64,000 bases of DNA from Dama dama (lineage: Eukaryota > Chordata > Mammalia > Artiodactyla > Cervidae), in assembly GCF_033118175.1 (NCBI RefSeq), contig NC_083710.1:36983501-37047500 (forward strand). The letters run 5' to 3'. Below the pieces are notes generated by a model. It was not told the DNA's origin. It searched no databases and worked only from the letters and a program-made list of their open reading frames with translations. The position numbers and the translations under genes were made by a program. This document shows, piece after piece, positions 11,781-25,770 of the stretch. Position 1 is the first letter of the stretch; the number at the start of each line of letters is the position of its first letter.

Positions 11781-14179
11781 ATTTAATACACTGCCTGATG
11801 AGGCAGCTACCAGTCACATGTGGTAAGTTACACACAAATTCAGGAGAATAAAAAGTTGAGCTCCTTGGGCACACTGGCCTAGGGCATGAAGAGCAGGAAC
11901 GAACATTCCTGCAGGAGGGGACGCTGCTACTGTAAGTTCTGAAGACCCGTTATTCCCCCTGCAAAGATCACATGTGTTTTTCTCTTACTGAACAATTACT
12001 TGGGGAAAGTTACTCATTTGCTGGGTCAGAAACTGAAAAGGAAATTGCTCTTAGCTCCCGTGGTCTCTGAAAACCCACCATCAACAATTCAAGATGCTGT
12101 GTTTAAGCTCCGATGAGAGAGGCCCTTCACCATGAAGCCTGCGGTCTCCAGCACAGCCTAAGTCTCCATACCCAGACTTAATCCCCAGGAAACACTCCCA
12201 AGTCATTCCCAAGAGCAGTCACCGCTTGTGCAAGTTAAAATGAAGGAGGAGAAAGAGAACTTGAACAACTTCTCAATAAATGATGCACTGGCTTTTGGTG
12301 TGTCTGGAGGATTCATAAACACCCTGTTCGCCAGCCAATCAGCGGGCTGGAGCGCTCAGTCATCACTCCGTTTATCCGATTATCACCAAAATGCACAACT
12401 AAGGAGCGGATTTTACGTGTATAAGGGCTGCCTCCAGATTTTCTGCAGAGTCTTTCCCTCCAGGAAATACCTGGAAGAGCTTTCTGTTCATCAGAGGACA
12501 CGAGCACTGCTGGCTGAGTGAGCAAAGCAAAGCTCCGGCACTTAAAATTGTTTGCCTGGAGCTAAGCTTCATCCATGAAGGATGAAGGAGGAACACGCCT
12601 GTGTGTAAAATGAGGATTACGGCTGGGACACACTGGCCAGGAAACTGACGCTGGAACGTCAGTGTGACACCAAATAAATGTCATCAGATAAAGAGGGAAA
12701 GGGCAGAGAGTCCTCTGATTGGCCATCTCTACGGAGACCTGCCACTTCTTTTGGACACACGACAGTAACTAGACCTGGCCTGTGGGGCTCACACAGTGGG
12801 TTTGAGTTATAAATTGTCCTATGAACACATTATTTCCCACTAATTGTGAGCAAAACTGGAAATGTTTCAAGGCCACAAAATTAAAGCTCTGAACCGCCTA
12901 GCTTCAGCTTTATGTGACCATATGGTCTCCATTCACTTAGAAATAAAACCCTGGAAGGCAAGCACTGAAACAACCTACGCCTGGTTTTCCCTCCCAGTTC
13001 CCTGCTCAAGGAAGGGGGAAAAAGTGTCTTTATTAGCGTGAGGGTGGTGCAGGTCTATGACAGAATAATAAGAATCGCTTTCTTTGAAAGAAATTGCCAA
13101 CACAAAGCTTTCAGTTCCATAAATACATCACCCTTTCTAAAGTCGGTGATTTTGTCATAAAATTAAACTGTGGCTGCCACATGAACTGCAATATCATATT
13201 CTCCCTTCCCTGCATATCTTAAGTTCTCTCTCAAATATCAAAACAATAAAATTATTACTAAAAACGCTGTGATAGAAAGAACTTCCTCCTACACTTTAAA
13301 CATTTAACAGCATCAGACGATGTGGCGTGGTCTGTGACTGACTGCCACTGAGCCTGGCTGGACCTTCCTGGGCACCGTCCCTCTGGTTGATTGCAATACC
13401 CAGGTGGTTGGCCTCTCGGGATCCTTATCATCTTTCCTGTTTACCAACTCTTATCTCTTTCAGTTTTTTCTTTCCTTAATGCTAATTCCTTCAGTCGAAT
13501 TATACGACAGGCCCTGTAGCCCAGGAGCCACTCACTGTCATTAAGATAATGTCACACAGCTCTGCTTTGATCCTGTGTTAACTAATCACACTGCATTTTC
13601 AAGTTCTAGAATGTCTAGGATAGTCCTGTCTCCTCCTTGTGTACAAGGGCCCCATGTGACCTGCCAAATGCTTTCCTGCTTCTGGACCTCACCCAGCAAG
13701 TCCCTCGGTGGGGGTGGAGTAAGGGTAAATACCCATTTGCTCAGTCCACATGCTCCTCCCCTGGCCCTATGCCAGCATCACTGGGTCTCGGGCAGAAGGC
13801 CAGCTCCTCACGATGGACCCTCTTGAGCATCCTACAGAAAGCATCCTTTACCCCCCAAACCACTCAACACACCAGCCTGTCACCTGCCCTTCAAGGCACT
13901 TACAGTCTTGTTGACTCATTTATCCACCTACCTCCCTCCAACTACATGAGGCGTTGCCTTCAAGCACCTTTGTGTCCTTTATAACCTCTTATTCCCTGTC
14001 ACCTAAAACTACACCCAACAGGTGCTCAATAAATTTATTAAACTGAAGAATTCAACCTCTTTTAATGAACAGCCAATCATCACCCCTTGAACATGGGTTG
14101 GAAGATCAAAACCACTATAGACTTGATCTTTGACTATAAGATATCTGAAACCTCAACATAGCAAAGACATAGTTTAAAA
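11781..14179. other. Intronic, largely unique sequence
   Basis: Lacks recognisable young repeats. It includes a CCAAT-containing, moderately CpG-bearing patch at 12300-12450 with a 97-codon plus-strand frame of no known family. Confidence 0.5.
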
Positions 14180-14512
14180 AAATGGTCAGACGTAGGGAAC
14201 GGACATTTGGACACAGGGAGGGCAGGGGAGGGTGAGATGAACTGACAGAGTAGGACTCACGTATACACTACCGTGTGTGAAATAGCTAGCTAGTGGGAAG
14301 CTGTTGTATAGCACAGGGAGCTCAGCTCGGTGCTCTGTGATGACCTAGAGGGGTAGGGTGGGGGGGTGTGGGAGGGAGACACAAGAGGGAGGGGATATAT
14401 GTACATGTGTAGCTGATCCCGTATATTGTACAGGAGAAACTAACACAACACTGTAAAGCAATTACCCTCCAATAAAAATTAACAACATTTAAAAATAAAA
14501 TTAAAAATAAAT
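14180..14512 (+). mobile_element. L1 3' UTR fragment
   Basis: It contains the L1 3' UTR stretch with agctgttgtatagcacaggg, a G-rich tract, actaacacaacactg and aagcaattaccctccaataa before an A-rich end. No coding part remains. Confidence 0.7.
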
Positions 14513-14514
14513 TG

Positions 14515-14660
14515 GAGCCAGGAGAGCCAGTGTCAGCAATTCTACTTAGTGGTGTGACCATGGCTAAGTCACTTCTGAGCCCAATACATCCATGTGTGAG
14601 AGGGAGACAGAGCTGCCGGGAGAGTTAAATAACAGGAACTGAGTTATATACCAATATGCA
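14515..14660 (+). repeat. MIR-like relic
   Basis: Contains ggtgtgaccatggctaagtc and gggagagttaaataacagg, resembling a diverged MIR after an L1 tail. Confidence 0.45.
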
Positions 14661-15165
14661 CTTTTCAGTTCATAAGTCATTTAATTTCTAGATACTCGGA
14701 GATCAACCCAAAAATCAAAGCAAGAGTCAAACAATTCAAGAAACCTCAGCTTTTCCAGACCTGCGAAGGAATCAAATCTCCCCTCTTAGGAAGGAGCCCA
14801 CACCTCACACACAAGTGCCAGGCAGCAAAGCTGTAAGGAGACACCTATCACCTGGCATCTCCAAGACCCTCCTCCCCACTGCTCGAACCCACGGATGGTG
14901 GATCCCACAAGAAAGCATAATTCAGGCATCTCTGAATTGCTGAGGTCTGTGCAGTTTTAAAGACCTGAGGGCTCGTTTAGCAGCCAGAGTTCAATCACTG
15001 TAGCAGCACAGGTAATTTTGGCCAATCATTTCACACCATGCAGGGAACTTTGGGTGTGAAGAGCCAAGTCTTTTAAGTCCTATTCACATGACTGCGTTTC
15101 AACACCCTTTTCATTAAACGATGTCTTCAAGGACTGCATTTGAGGGACTGATAAAGAAGGAGTTT

Positions 15166-16200
15166 CTCTCAAAGGGAACTCTACTACACAGTTGGTGGGA
15201 ACGTAAATTGGTGCAGTCACTATGGAAAACACTATGGAAGATCCTCAAAAAACTAAAAATAGAGCTCCCATATGATCCCGCAATCCCACTCTTGGGCGTG
15301 CTGCTGCTGCTGCTGCTGCTAAGTGTCCAACTCTGTGCGACCCCATAGACGGCAACCCACCAGGCTCCCCCGTCCCTGGGATTCTCCAGGCAAGAACACT
15401 GGAGTGGGTTGCCATTTCCTTCTCCAATGCATGAAAGTGAAAAGTGAAAGTGAAGTCGCTCAGTCGTATCCAACTGTTTGCGACCCCATGGACTGTAGCC
15501 TATCAGGCTCCCCTGTTCATGGGATTTTCCAGGCAAGAGTACTGGAGTGAGTTGTCATTTCCTTCTCCACCTGGGCGTACACCCAGACAAAATTAAAATT
15601 CAAAAAGATACATGCATCCCTAAGTTTACAGCAGCACTACTGACAACAGCCAAGACATGGAAACAAGCTAAACATCCACTGACAGATGCAAGGATAAAGA
15701 AGATGTGGTACAGATGTACAATGGGATATCACTCAGCCATAAAAAGATGAAACAATGCCATCTGCAGCAACATGGACGGACGTAGAGATTATCACACAAA
15801 GTGAGCTCAGAAAGACGAAGAAAAATACCATATGAAATTACATATAAGCAAAATCTAAAATATGACACAAATAAACTTATCTACAAAACGGAAATAGATT
15901 CACAGACATAGAGAACAGACTTATGCTTGCCAAGGGAGGGAAGAGAGGTGGGGGAGGGATGGGTTGGGAGTTTGGGAATAGCAAATGCAAACTATTATAT
16001 ACAGGCTAGATAAACAAGGCCCTACTGTACAGGACAGGGAACTATATTCAATGTCTTGTGATAAACCATGGTGGTAAAGAATATGAAAAAGAGTGTGTGT
16101 GTGTATATATATGTATATACATGTGTATGTGTAACTGAATCACTTTGATTTACAGCAGAAACTAACACAATGTCATAAATCAAGTATATTATTCAAAAAA
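15166..16200 (+). mobile_element. Older L1 3' end split by a Bov-A2 SINE
   Basis: 15166-15298 encodes degenerate L1 ORF2 (KGTLLHSWWERKLVQSLWKT), which resumes at 15568 (HPDKIKIQKDTCIPKF) and runs through 3' UTR to an A-rich end near 16200. The interruption is a SINE flanked by the short repeat tgggcgt. A (GT)n/(AT)n tract at 16094-16128 lies in the 3' UTR. Confidence 0.85.
15299..15567 (-). mobile_element. Bov-A2 dimeric SINE with (CTG)n tail
   Basis: Two Bov-A monomers on the minus strand are joined near 15428 by the aaagtgaaaagtgaaag linker. The left edge is a (CTG/CAG)n microsatellite at 15299-15320, the usual 3' tail of this family. It is nested in an L1 and duplicates tgggcgt. Confidence 0.85.
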
Positions 16201-16636
16201 TAATTTTAAAAAAAGGAAACAAAAAGAACAAGGTTTTGTCTTCTTAAAGAACACTTTGTCTCTTGATGACTGGACCCCAGTTGAACTCATGTTCAAGTTT
16301 AATTTGGGGGCTGAGGGATGCATATTACAATATATTCTTTAAACTTCAATGGCTCATAATTTATAGCAAAGACATTTAATTGAGAATATCTCTAACAGAT
16401 TTACACACAAATGTTTAAATGAGAAAATCTTGGCAAATCCATTTTTCTCTTACATGATGACTTAGGTCTGTAATGACCCTATAGGAACTCCTATAAACAT
16501 TTGTTTCAGATTATTTCACCCTTTCCCAAAGTGTGGGAGAGGGGAGAAGGGTCGGAAGGGGAGGCAGGACAAGATTAATTTCTTTTCAAGGTTTCAAAAT
16601 ATAATAATGTTATGCCTCAACATTACCACTTTTTAA

Positions 16637-17115
16637 AAAGCTTTCACTGAAGTGTAGTTGATTTACAAAGGTGTGCTCCTTTTGACTGGACAGCAAAGGG
16701 ATTCCGTTATACATACATATGCATTTTTTTCATGCTCTTTTCCACTGTGGTTTATCACAGGATATTGAATATAGTTCCTGCGCTCTACAGTAGGACCTTG
16801 CTGTTTATCCATCTTATATGTAACAGCTTGCGTCTGCTAACCCCAAACTCCCAATCCTTCCCTCCCCTACCTCCCCTTCTCCTTGGCAACCACAAGTCTG
16901 TTCTCTAAGGTCCATGATTCTGTTTGTTTCACAGAGAGGCTCATTTGTGTCATGTTTCAGATTCCACATACAAGGATATCATGTGGGATTTGTCTTTCTC
17001 TTTCATCAGTACCCCCACTGCTTTGTGATACCCTCTCTCCTGGCTTCTGCTCACCATCACCCCTCACAAGACTGCTTATGTCGCTGGTTCTTTCCGTTTC
17101 TTTTCTCTCTACTAG
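16637..17115 (-). mobile_element. L1 3' end, minus orientation
   Basis: Reverse-complement L1 3' UTR, recognisable from ctgtggtttatcacaggata, caccatcaccc-type flank and the ctccccttctccttggcaac stretch. It is strongly diverged and no intact coding part is seen. Confidence 0.65.
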
Positions 17116-18683
17116 GCACTAAACAGGCCAGCTGCCCAAAATCTGCTTAGCTCCACTTCCACATCTCACACTTGCCACATAAATTCCTAGAACATCTTGA
17201 TTTATAAAAATAACACAGGGTCAAGGTGTAATTGAATCATGTCCACAGAACAAAATTCAAAGCCCACTGTGGATTTTAAAGGCAAACTTTGGGGCAAATT
17301 TGCTCTAGATTCAATACAAACTTGTTCTCTACGATTTCTAATTTTGACAACCAATAATTCCAAAGAAACAGATTTTCAAATACCTCAAGGGGAACCCGTT
17401 GTTATATAAGCAATTGCACCTGCCACCCACCCCCAGATTTCCTCACATATATCAGGACTGGATTTGATAAATATCAACATTAGCTGGAATGATAAAAAAA
17501 ATGGACTTTGGGGTCTGACCAAAAAAACTATGAAGATCTCTGTCCATAATGACTCTCATTAGGAAGAACATAGATTACACAGTAAGGTTTGTTTTTTTTC
17601 TCTAGAATTCAATCTTTTATTTGAATAAGTATTTTACATCATTTATTCATTGCCATTATGTAGATTTTGATACAAATTCAGAATTAGAAATGACCTAATG
17701 GAGTTCCTATAGAAAGGGCGAACAGAAAATGTATTTTGTCCCATGAACTAAATTATTGTAAGTATTTTCCACATGAATGCAATTTAAAACAAAATGTATG
17801 AGCTTACTTAAAGAAAGAATTCCTCTTTTATTGTCTCAAAACTTTGAAACAAAAATAAAACTCCATGTTCCAGTATGTCTCATAATACAGAAATAAGACT
17901 GAATGATGGTGAATTTAACTGTATGTGAATTAGATTTTGGTAAAAAAATGAAAGTGAATTAAATAAAACCTAAGACAATTATACTTAAGAGAAAGGAACT
18001 GATCTCTCTGTTCTGCAAAATCCCTCAAGAATTTTCAAGATTGACATTTATAAGCATTATCAGCCCAAGATAATACTTTGAGAGTTAAACATACTAATTT
18101 TAAAAATCCAAGACAATGTCAAGTAAGCACCAAGCAGCAAAGCAGGTTGTGGAAAATAAAAAAAGTGAAATAAACCTATTTAGTCTAGTTCTAATTGAGT
18201 CTAATAGTTAATTTGTCCTCCAATGTCTCCACCAACACTCAGCCCAGGGACTAAGAAATCTGATATTTGACACATAAGTAGGTTTTATTCTTACTAATGC
18301 ACAAAACAAGTTATACTGAGAGCATCTCCCATGATTATTAAGTAAATATTTCTTGATGCATCTCAAGGTACGTTCTTGCGAACTGGAGAAGATAGCAGAC
18401 ATGAGAGTAAGTAGGATAAGACGCCTTCCCTGGGGATGCTGAGCCTAGAGTGGAGGACACTGGGACCAGTCCCACTAACATAGCAAGAGAAGCAATAAAA
18501 CAGAGGTCAGACAGCAACACTGATAACCCTTCCACAGGGCCACGGCTCAACCCTCACCATAACCCCCTCAAACCAGCTCCCCATCACAATGATCATACAT
18601 TCCTTGATGTACATACATACATTCATTTGTTTAGGTCTCTTTTCCCTCTACAGTTTCATGCAATTTTACTGAAATAAAATTAA
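17116..18683. other. Intronic, no gene recognised
   Basis: AT-rich unique sequence with only short frames. Confidence 0.55.
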
Positions 18684-18697
18684 AATGTCATCATTGG

Positions 18698-19215
18698 AGC
18701 CAAGTCATGGAAGCAACATACATGTTCATTGACAAATGAACGGATAACAAAGATGTGGTGCATATATACATGAAATATAACTCAGTCATTAAAAAGAATG
18801 AAATGATGCCATTTGGATGAGGGCACCTAGACAGTATCATATGAAGGGAAATCAGAGAAAGACAAATACCATATGATATCACTTATATGTGTGATCTAAA
18901 ATATGACACAAATGAACTCATATGACAAAACAGAACCAGACTCACAGACATAGAAAACAAACTTAAGGTTACCAAACGGGAAAGGCAGGAGAGGGATAGA
19001 TTAGGAGGTTGGTATTAACAGATACAAGCTACTATATATAAAAAAGATAAACGACAAAGTCCTACTATATAGCACAAGGACCTATATTCAATATCTCATA
19101 ATAAACTATAATGGAAAAGAATATAAAAAGGAATATATATATATATAACTGATTGCTTTGATGCACAGCAAAAACTAACATAGCTTTGTGAATTAACTAT
19201 ACTTCAATAAAAAGT
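18698..19215 (+). mobile_element. Older L1 3' end with exact target duplication
   Basis: Degenerate L1 ORF2 C-terminus and 3' UTR (acatagaaaacaaacttaagg region, actataatggaaaag region) end in cttcaataaaaag. A perfect 14-bp repeat, aatgtcatcattgg, flanks it at 18684-18697 and 19216-19229. Confidence 0.85.
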
Positions 19216-19229
19216 AATGTCATCATTGG

Positions 19230-22200
19230 TTTACTGATTTCCAACTTTCCCCCTTGATGACAGGTACCAAGCAATAGCATTCACAGTGTCTACTTGGAAC
19301 ATTTGGTTCCATTATTCTATTTAAAAGGGAGGGAAAAGCTGTTTAGTCTTAAGATTTCTATCAACCATAAAGCAATTTCTGCTTGAAAACTATTTCCAAA
19401 CAACATGAGGGTTTCCAACTAATATCTATTTCCCACTCTTCAACTTGTAGGCTATCATCATGTTATATTTCAAATTGATACTATATCCCCAGGTACTACT
19501 GAATACATTCAGTATTAATCTAGGCTTTATCACTCATTTTACACTTTCTTTGCTTTTTAGTCTGTTGTGCAACTTAGGTCTTCCACCCAAGGCCATTTTC
19601 TTTCTGTACAAAATACAAACTTCAACTTCTCAGCCCTAGTTATGTGAGTGCTCTGCACCAGACAGGTGAGAAGAACCCAGGTGTCAAGCCCACAGGAAGC
19701 CAGGTTCGCCCCGGCTCACTCAGATTCCTAGGCTATGGCCACGAAGGCCTTCAGGACAAGGCTTCTGTTCTTCCTTCAGTTTTATCTGAGAATTCCTCAC
19801 CTGTCTTCTCTTCAACACGTATAAAAATATTAATTCAACAGCCTTACTTATTTTCAGCAGGAGAGCTGGTTAAGCTTACACCTATCACAACTAGGAACAA
19901 GAAATAGCTTCAGTTCTAAAGTTCAAAAAGGAATCTCCTTCCCCACTGCCACCCAAATATCCATCCAAGTTCATACCGTCTTTCAGCTCCTACACATTTT
20001 CTACAGGACAGGCAACAAGCCCTAGATTCTCAACCTGCTTTTGTGAATATGGCATACTTACATGCTGGCCACTTGCACATAATTTCCAGACCAGTAATCA
20101 ATTTCTGTATTGTTTAAATTCATAATATAAAACATAGGAACACATAAATTAACTAATATAAATAATGTGTCATGAGGCAGAGGGGTTCAGTAGGCTACAT
20201 GGGTAGAAACGGTTGAATTTTAAACACAAACATGCATCACACCACCAAGTGCTCTTTTGCAAAACAGTTAGAAACCCACTCCTTTCTTTATCCATCATGT
20301 ATATTTTAAGTCTAGATAATAAGGTTGATGAGGGGAAGGTCACAGAAGCTAAGCGTGAAGGAAGAGGGGTGTTTCTTAAAATCTTCTCACCAGATCACAC
20401 TCACTTTTTAAAATTCTAAAGTAATGAAGAAAAACCATGGGAAAATATAAGTAATTCAGTAAATTGCATGATTCTAACAAAAATAAATTCAAGAAATCCA
20501 TACAGAAAACCACAATATACAACAAAGTTGAAAAAAAAAAAAACCCACAAAGTTGAGGTAACAGCAACAAAGAATCAGGTTGGTAAGCAAATATCTTGTC
20601 CTTGTCTCGGCACCCAACTTAAGAGTTTTTGTCAGATGAACCAATTTTCAGTTCTATTTGGCCAAACCCTTCAAATAAACACCCACTTACAAAACTAGTC
20701 TGTAAATTCTCAATGGAAAGAACTGAAATATTGAAAAGTGCTTATAATTCAGATTCAATGGAACATAAAATCCCAGAATTTAAATAAAGATATCACGGGA
20801 ATTTCCTGGTGGTCCAGTGGTTAGGACTTGGTGCTTTCACTGTGAGGCCCAGGTTCAATCCCTGGTCAGGGAATTAAGATCCCACAAGCCACAAAGTGCA
20901 GTCAAAAAAAATAATAATATATAAAAACAATCAACTTCTAAAACTAAAACCTAATATCTAAATACTGCAAATGCCACATAAATAACAAGGAAAAGACCTT
21001 CAAATTAATCTATTAGACAATGATAAAGAAATTTGTACGTGGTCATGGAATAATAATTCTCTGTACAATTATAGTCAAAAAATTAACTTCAAAATTAATT
21101 GAAACTGGTTTTACGTTCCACTTGGCATCATAGCTTTTGCTATTTCCATACAAATGCAGCAAGATTTTCAGTCCTACATGAATCTCTTTGTGGAGACTCA
21201 TCAGTTGAGCCTTGTCTACTACCAAGACTATAATTAAACTGTACAGTAAGCTATTTATACGTCTGAAATAATTTCCTTTTCAAGATACAGCAGGCTTCAG
21301 CTTTATTCTGCAAAATCATTGTCAATGACATATTTAATCTCGAGGTTACTGCTTAAATTACATGTGTACCGCCCTCTAAGCCTAGATCCTGGCTGGAGGC
21401 TGGCAGCAGCTGCCACACGTGTCAAAGGGTTACTATGATTACCTTCAATAGGAGCCATATGTGCTTGGTTGGCCACAGCAATTTGTCCCCTACAACCTAA
21501 TTCAATCTATCAGATTTGCTAATTTTTTTTAAAGGAACAAAGAGTGATTCCTAGGATTCATGATTCAGAAACAGAAAATAAATGTTCCAGAGGTGGGGAC
21601 AGCCTAGAAGTTCTTTCTGGATCCCCAACAGGTAACTTCAGGGACTCGAAGAATCTGATGAGATAAGCTATACCAAATACTGCTCTTAAAATTTTGGTTT
21701 CATTAAGTGGTCACTGAAGAATGGCAACAAAGAAGGATTCGTCTTCATTTATCTGGGGGAAAAGAACTGCTTTAAAAACCATTTACCCACAAAGAAAAAA
21801 AAAAAAAGACCACCAAAAAGGTACGGAGAGCATGTGGAGTCCACAATCCTAAAGAAGAAAATGACGTTCCACACACTGACAACATAATTCATCACATAGG
21901 CCCCAGAAGTTCTTGTGAGAAATCAGAGTGGAGGAGCAGGCTGAAAACTTTGCCCAAGCAGTCAGGAGGCAGTACGAAAAAGACCCACTAAGAGGTGACT
22001 GTCAGCCTTCAGCAAAGATAACGGGAAACGGACATCTTTTTGTGCCTATTGTATTACGGACGGAGCATCCACGGAAATGGGGTTTGGAGTCATGGAAACC
22101 TGTACACACGCCTGGAGGAGGAGTGTGTGGTGGAACCACCCCAGAGAGAGAGAAGCATCACCTGGGGACACAGTGGGTGTGCACATTGAGGAGCTGGACT

Positions 22201-22739
22201 CGTTTCTCGGTGCAGGGGGCACAGAGATCACACGCATGCAACGTTCTCAGCAGCACTCACAACCACACAAAAATGGAAACTCAATCCGACACGTCTACCA
22301 CCAAGTTTTCAATACTATTCAGCAATGAGCTAGAACTAGACTGATCAGCACGAGTCAGTGTCAAAAACACAGGTGAAAAATGCAAACTGCACAGAGATAC
22401 ATAAAATACGACCTCAAAATTAAAGCTTCAACACCAGGTTTGACATAGCTTATAGATACACGCGTGGATGGCAAAGGAACCCAAAGGTTTTAGACCATGG
22501 ATAAAGGAGAACTAATGAAGCTTCAATCATCTGTAATGTTCTGTTTCTTTAAAAAGTTATCTAGCAACCCAGGACATCTAGGCAATAACAGGACATCTAG
22601 CAATAAAAGGGACTCCTGGTGGGAACATGCTATCTCTCTACTTTAGAGAAAATGAGTCCATCATTGACTGTGAATAATACAGTTATTTGATATAGGATTT
22701 CAGTAGATGCACCTTATCAAGTTAAGTGCACACCTACTC
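19230..22739. other. Intronic, one short SINE only
   Basis: Apart from the CHR SINE at 20.8 kb no repeat is certain. A 138-codon plus-strand frame at 21928-22344 has low-complexity, no-family sequence and may derive from an old L1. Confidence 0.5.
20797..20920 (+). mobile_element. CHR-type SINE, short
   Basis: Head gggaatttcctggtggtcca, B box ggttcaatccc, and an A-rich end after aagtgcagtc. Confidence 0.85.
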
Positions 22740-23711
22740 CAGGATTCAAAGTTTGTTGCTGTTGTTGGTTAAAGATAAATACTAAATTTTTTTCTACATC
22801 CAACTGGATGACTGTATTATTTTTATCTGTTAATGAGGTAAAGTATATTAACAGTAGATTTTTTTCAAGAAAACACATGCTTACAGCCTTGGAATTAAAC
22901 CTAACTATATCATATGTCTGATTTCTTTTATATTATTGGATTTGGTTTGTTGATCTTTTATCAAAAAATGTTACCTCTCCATTCACAGTTGAGACTGATC
23001 TGCAATTTTTCTTTACCATTTTGCCCCTATTGCTTTTGATCCAAAGGTTACTTCAAACATCAACCTACACTGAAAAGTATTGACTTTTTTTGGTATTTTT
23101 TTGGAAGACTTTTTATAAAATTGGAACTGTTTGCTCTTTTAATTCTTTACAAAACTAGAGTATAATGTATTCTCTTTGGAGGAAAAATCAGAAGTCATGA
23201 CACTATTCCTTTAACGGTTGTAGGGTTATTCAGGTTTCCTATTTCCTCGAGTCTGAAGTTTTATGTTTTTCCTAGGTAATTACCCATTTCATCTAAGCCT
23301 CAAATTTATTTACACAGAGTCATTCATATTATTCTAATCACCGCTGTCTCTACCTGGAGTTATTTCTCTTTTCTCATTCCTAACATTTTTTTTCCCTGAC
23401 CAGCTTTGTGTGTGTTAATCTCATTAGTCTTTTTGAAGAATCCACTTTCAGTTTTGTTGATCTTATCTTGCTCTTTTGCTAACATCTTAAATTGTATGAA
23501 TAGCTTACTAATTTTAAGTATTTCTTCTTTTATACGATAAGCAGTGATGGTACGAATTTCTCTCTCTGGGAAATTCAAATCCCACAGATTTTGATGCAAA
23601 GTATTTTTAAATCATTCTAAGTATTTTCTAATTTCCAATGTGATTTCCTCTCTGACTCTTGAATTATTTAGGAGTGTAGTTTTTAAATTTCCAAGAGTAC
23701 AGATTTTTATG
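22740..23711 (-). mobile_element. Ancient L1 ORF2 relic, minus orientation
   Basis: On the minus strand, degenerate L1 reverse-transcriptase-region sequence can be followed (plus-strand landmarks: agtctttttgaagaatccac, ttttgttgatctt, cctctctgactcttgaatt). Many frameshifts are present. A Bov-tA sits at its right edge. Confidence 0.55.
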
Positions 23712-23900
23712 AGTGTGAAAGTCCCTCAGTTGTGTCTGACTCTTTGCGACCCCATGGACTGTAGTCCATGGAATTCTCCAGGCAAGAATACTGGAGTGGG
23801 TAGCCTTTTCCTTCTCCAGAGGATCTTCTTAACCCAGGGATCAAACCCAGGTCTCCCACATTGCCAGTGAATTCTTTACCAGCTGAGCCACCAGGGAACT
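23712..23900 (-). mobile_element. Bov-tA SINE
   Basis: Full minus-strand copy (gtgtctgactctttgcgacc to accagggaact) inserted at the edge of an ancient L1. Confidence 0.9.
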
Positions 23901-24764
23901 TTTATAATAAACTTTTTTTTTAAATCATTGATTTGCTGGTGTGGGGCCTTGGATTCACAGAACAAGCCAAATGATAACCAATTCTCTGAAATGTCATGAA
24001 GACTTTCTTTATGACTCGTACAGTCATTTTTGGAAAATACTTAATCATTATTGACCAGAGAGGTATTATGGCCACAAGTGTTAGTGTCTACAAAATCCCC
24101 TGGTCAATAAATGTGTTAAGAACATGAGTACAAAGAGACAGATGTATGTATGCGAATGGGGCACGCTCACGTCTATGTATGGGTGACCTGTGTGTGTACT
24201 ATCTACAGCTGCTTTCTCATTAAAGGGGGAGAAAAGAGCAGTTGTGACCTAGAGCCTAAAATATTTACCATCTCATCCTTCGCCAAGACAGCTCATGAAC
24301 CCCCCTAACTATTTGTACTTAGCATCTTACCTTACACTTCTCCTTTGTGGCAACTGTCACAAAAAAAGCTTAATTAAGTCAATACTAAATGGCTGTTTTC
24401 TCAGCTAAAATATAAACCTGAGCGTAGAGATTACACTGTCATTTATTGTTGTGTCTGCAATTCTAGCAACCTGCCTGGCCTACTAAGAACACTCAAATAT
24501 CTGTTGATTTCATATAAATTCTGAAGTTAAATATGTGTTTTTCTGTTTTCTTATCAGTATCAGTAACCTTTTATTTGCTTTTACTTTATCACATCTATAA
24601 AGAGGAAATCTCTATATTTTTAAAATCAGCATTTCTAAACCTGTATTGCTATCACAGAGTTACTCATCAAAAAACAAACTCAGTGGTTAAATAAGTTTGG
24701 TTAACAAAATATTCTATATCACCCTCTGCCTGACTCACAGTGTGATAAGCATATTAAAAATTGC

Positions 24765-25770
24765 ATAACTCCTGAAGTTCAATTCCAGAAAAATAAATGA
24801 CCCAATCAAAAAATGGGCCAAAGAACTAAACAGACATTTCTCCAAAGAAGACATACAGATGGCTAACAAACACATGAAAAGATGCTCAACATCACTCATT
24901 ATTAGAGAAATGCAAATCAAAACCACAATGAGGTACCATTACACGCCAGTCAGGATGGCTGCTATCCAAAAGTCTACAAGCAATAAATGCTGGAGAGGGT
25001 GTGGAGAAAAGGGAACCCTCTTACACTGTTGGTGGGAATGCAAACTAGTACAGCCACTATGGAAAACAGTGTGGAGATTTCTTAAAAAACTGGAAATAGA
25101 ACTGCCATATGACCCAGCAATCCCACTTCTGGGCATACACACTGAGGAAACCAAATCTGAAAGAGACACGTGCACCCCAATGTTCATCGCAGCACTGTTT
25201 ATAATAGCCAGGACATGGAAGCAACCTAGATGCCCATCAGCAGATGAATGGATAAGGAAGCTGTGGTACATATACACCATGGAATATTACTCAGCCGTTA
25301 AAAAGAATTCATTTGAATCAGTTCTAATGAGATGGATGAAACTGGAGCCCATTATACAGAGTGAAGTAAGCCAGAAAGATAAAGAACATTACAGCATACT
25401 AACACATATATATGGAATTTAGAAAGATGGTAACGATAACCCTATATGCAAAACAGAAAAAGAGACACAGAAGTACAGAACAGACTTTTGAACTCTGTGG
25501 GAGAAGGTGAGGGTGGGATGTTTCGAAAGAACAGCATGTATATTATCTATGGTGAAACAGGTCACCAGCCCAGGTGGGATGCATGAGACAAGTGCTCGGG
25601 CCTGGTGCACTGGGAAGAACCAGAGGAATCGGGTGGAGAGGGAGGTGGGAGGGGGGATCGGGATGGGGAATGCGTGTAACTCTATGGCTGATTCATATCA
25701 ATGTATATCAAAACCCACTGAAATGTTGTGAAGTAATTAGCCTCCAACTAATAAAAAAAAATAAAATAAA
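24765..25770 (+). mobile_element. L1 3' end with an open ORF2 C-terminus (about 1 kb)
   Basis: A 187-codon frame at 24859-25422 encodes the L1 ORF2 C-terminal region (MANKHMKRCSTSLIIREMQI onward, with the CWRGCGEKGTLLHCWW cysteine-rich stretch) and ends at the native stop after THIYGI. The 3' UTR and an A-rich tail with AAAAT repeats follow. Possible diverged target duplications begin aaaaattgcat upstream and aaaaatcgcac after the tail. It is 5'-truncated and cannot move by itself. Confidence 0.9.

Noticed and set aside
12228..12521. 97-codon plus-strand frame
   Set aside because: No known domain, and overlapping frames on the other strand are equally open.
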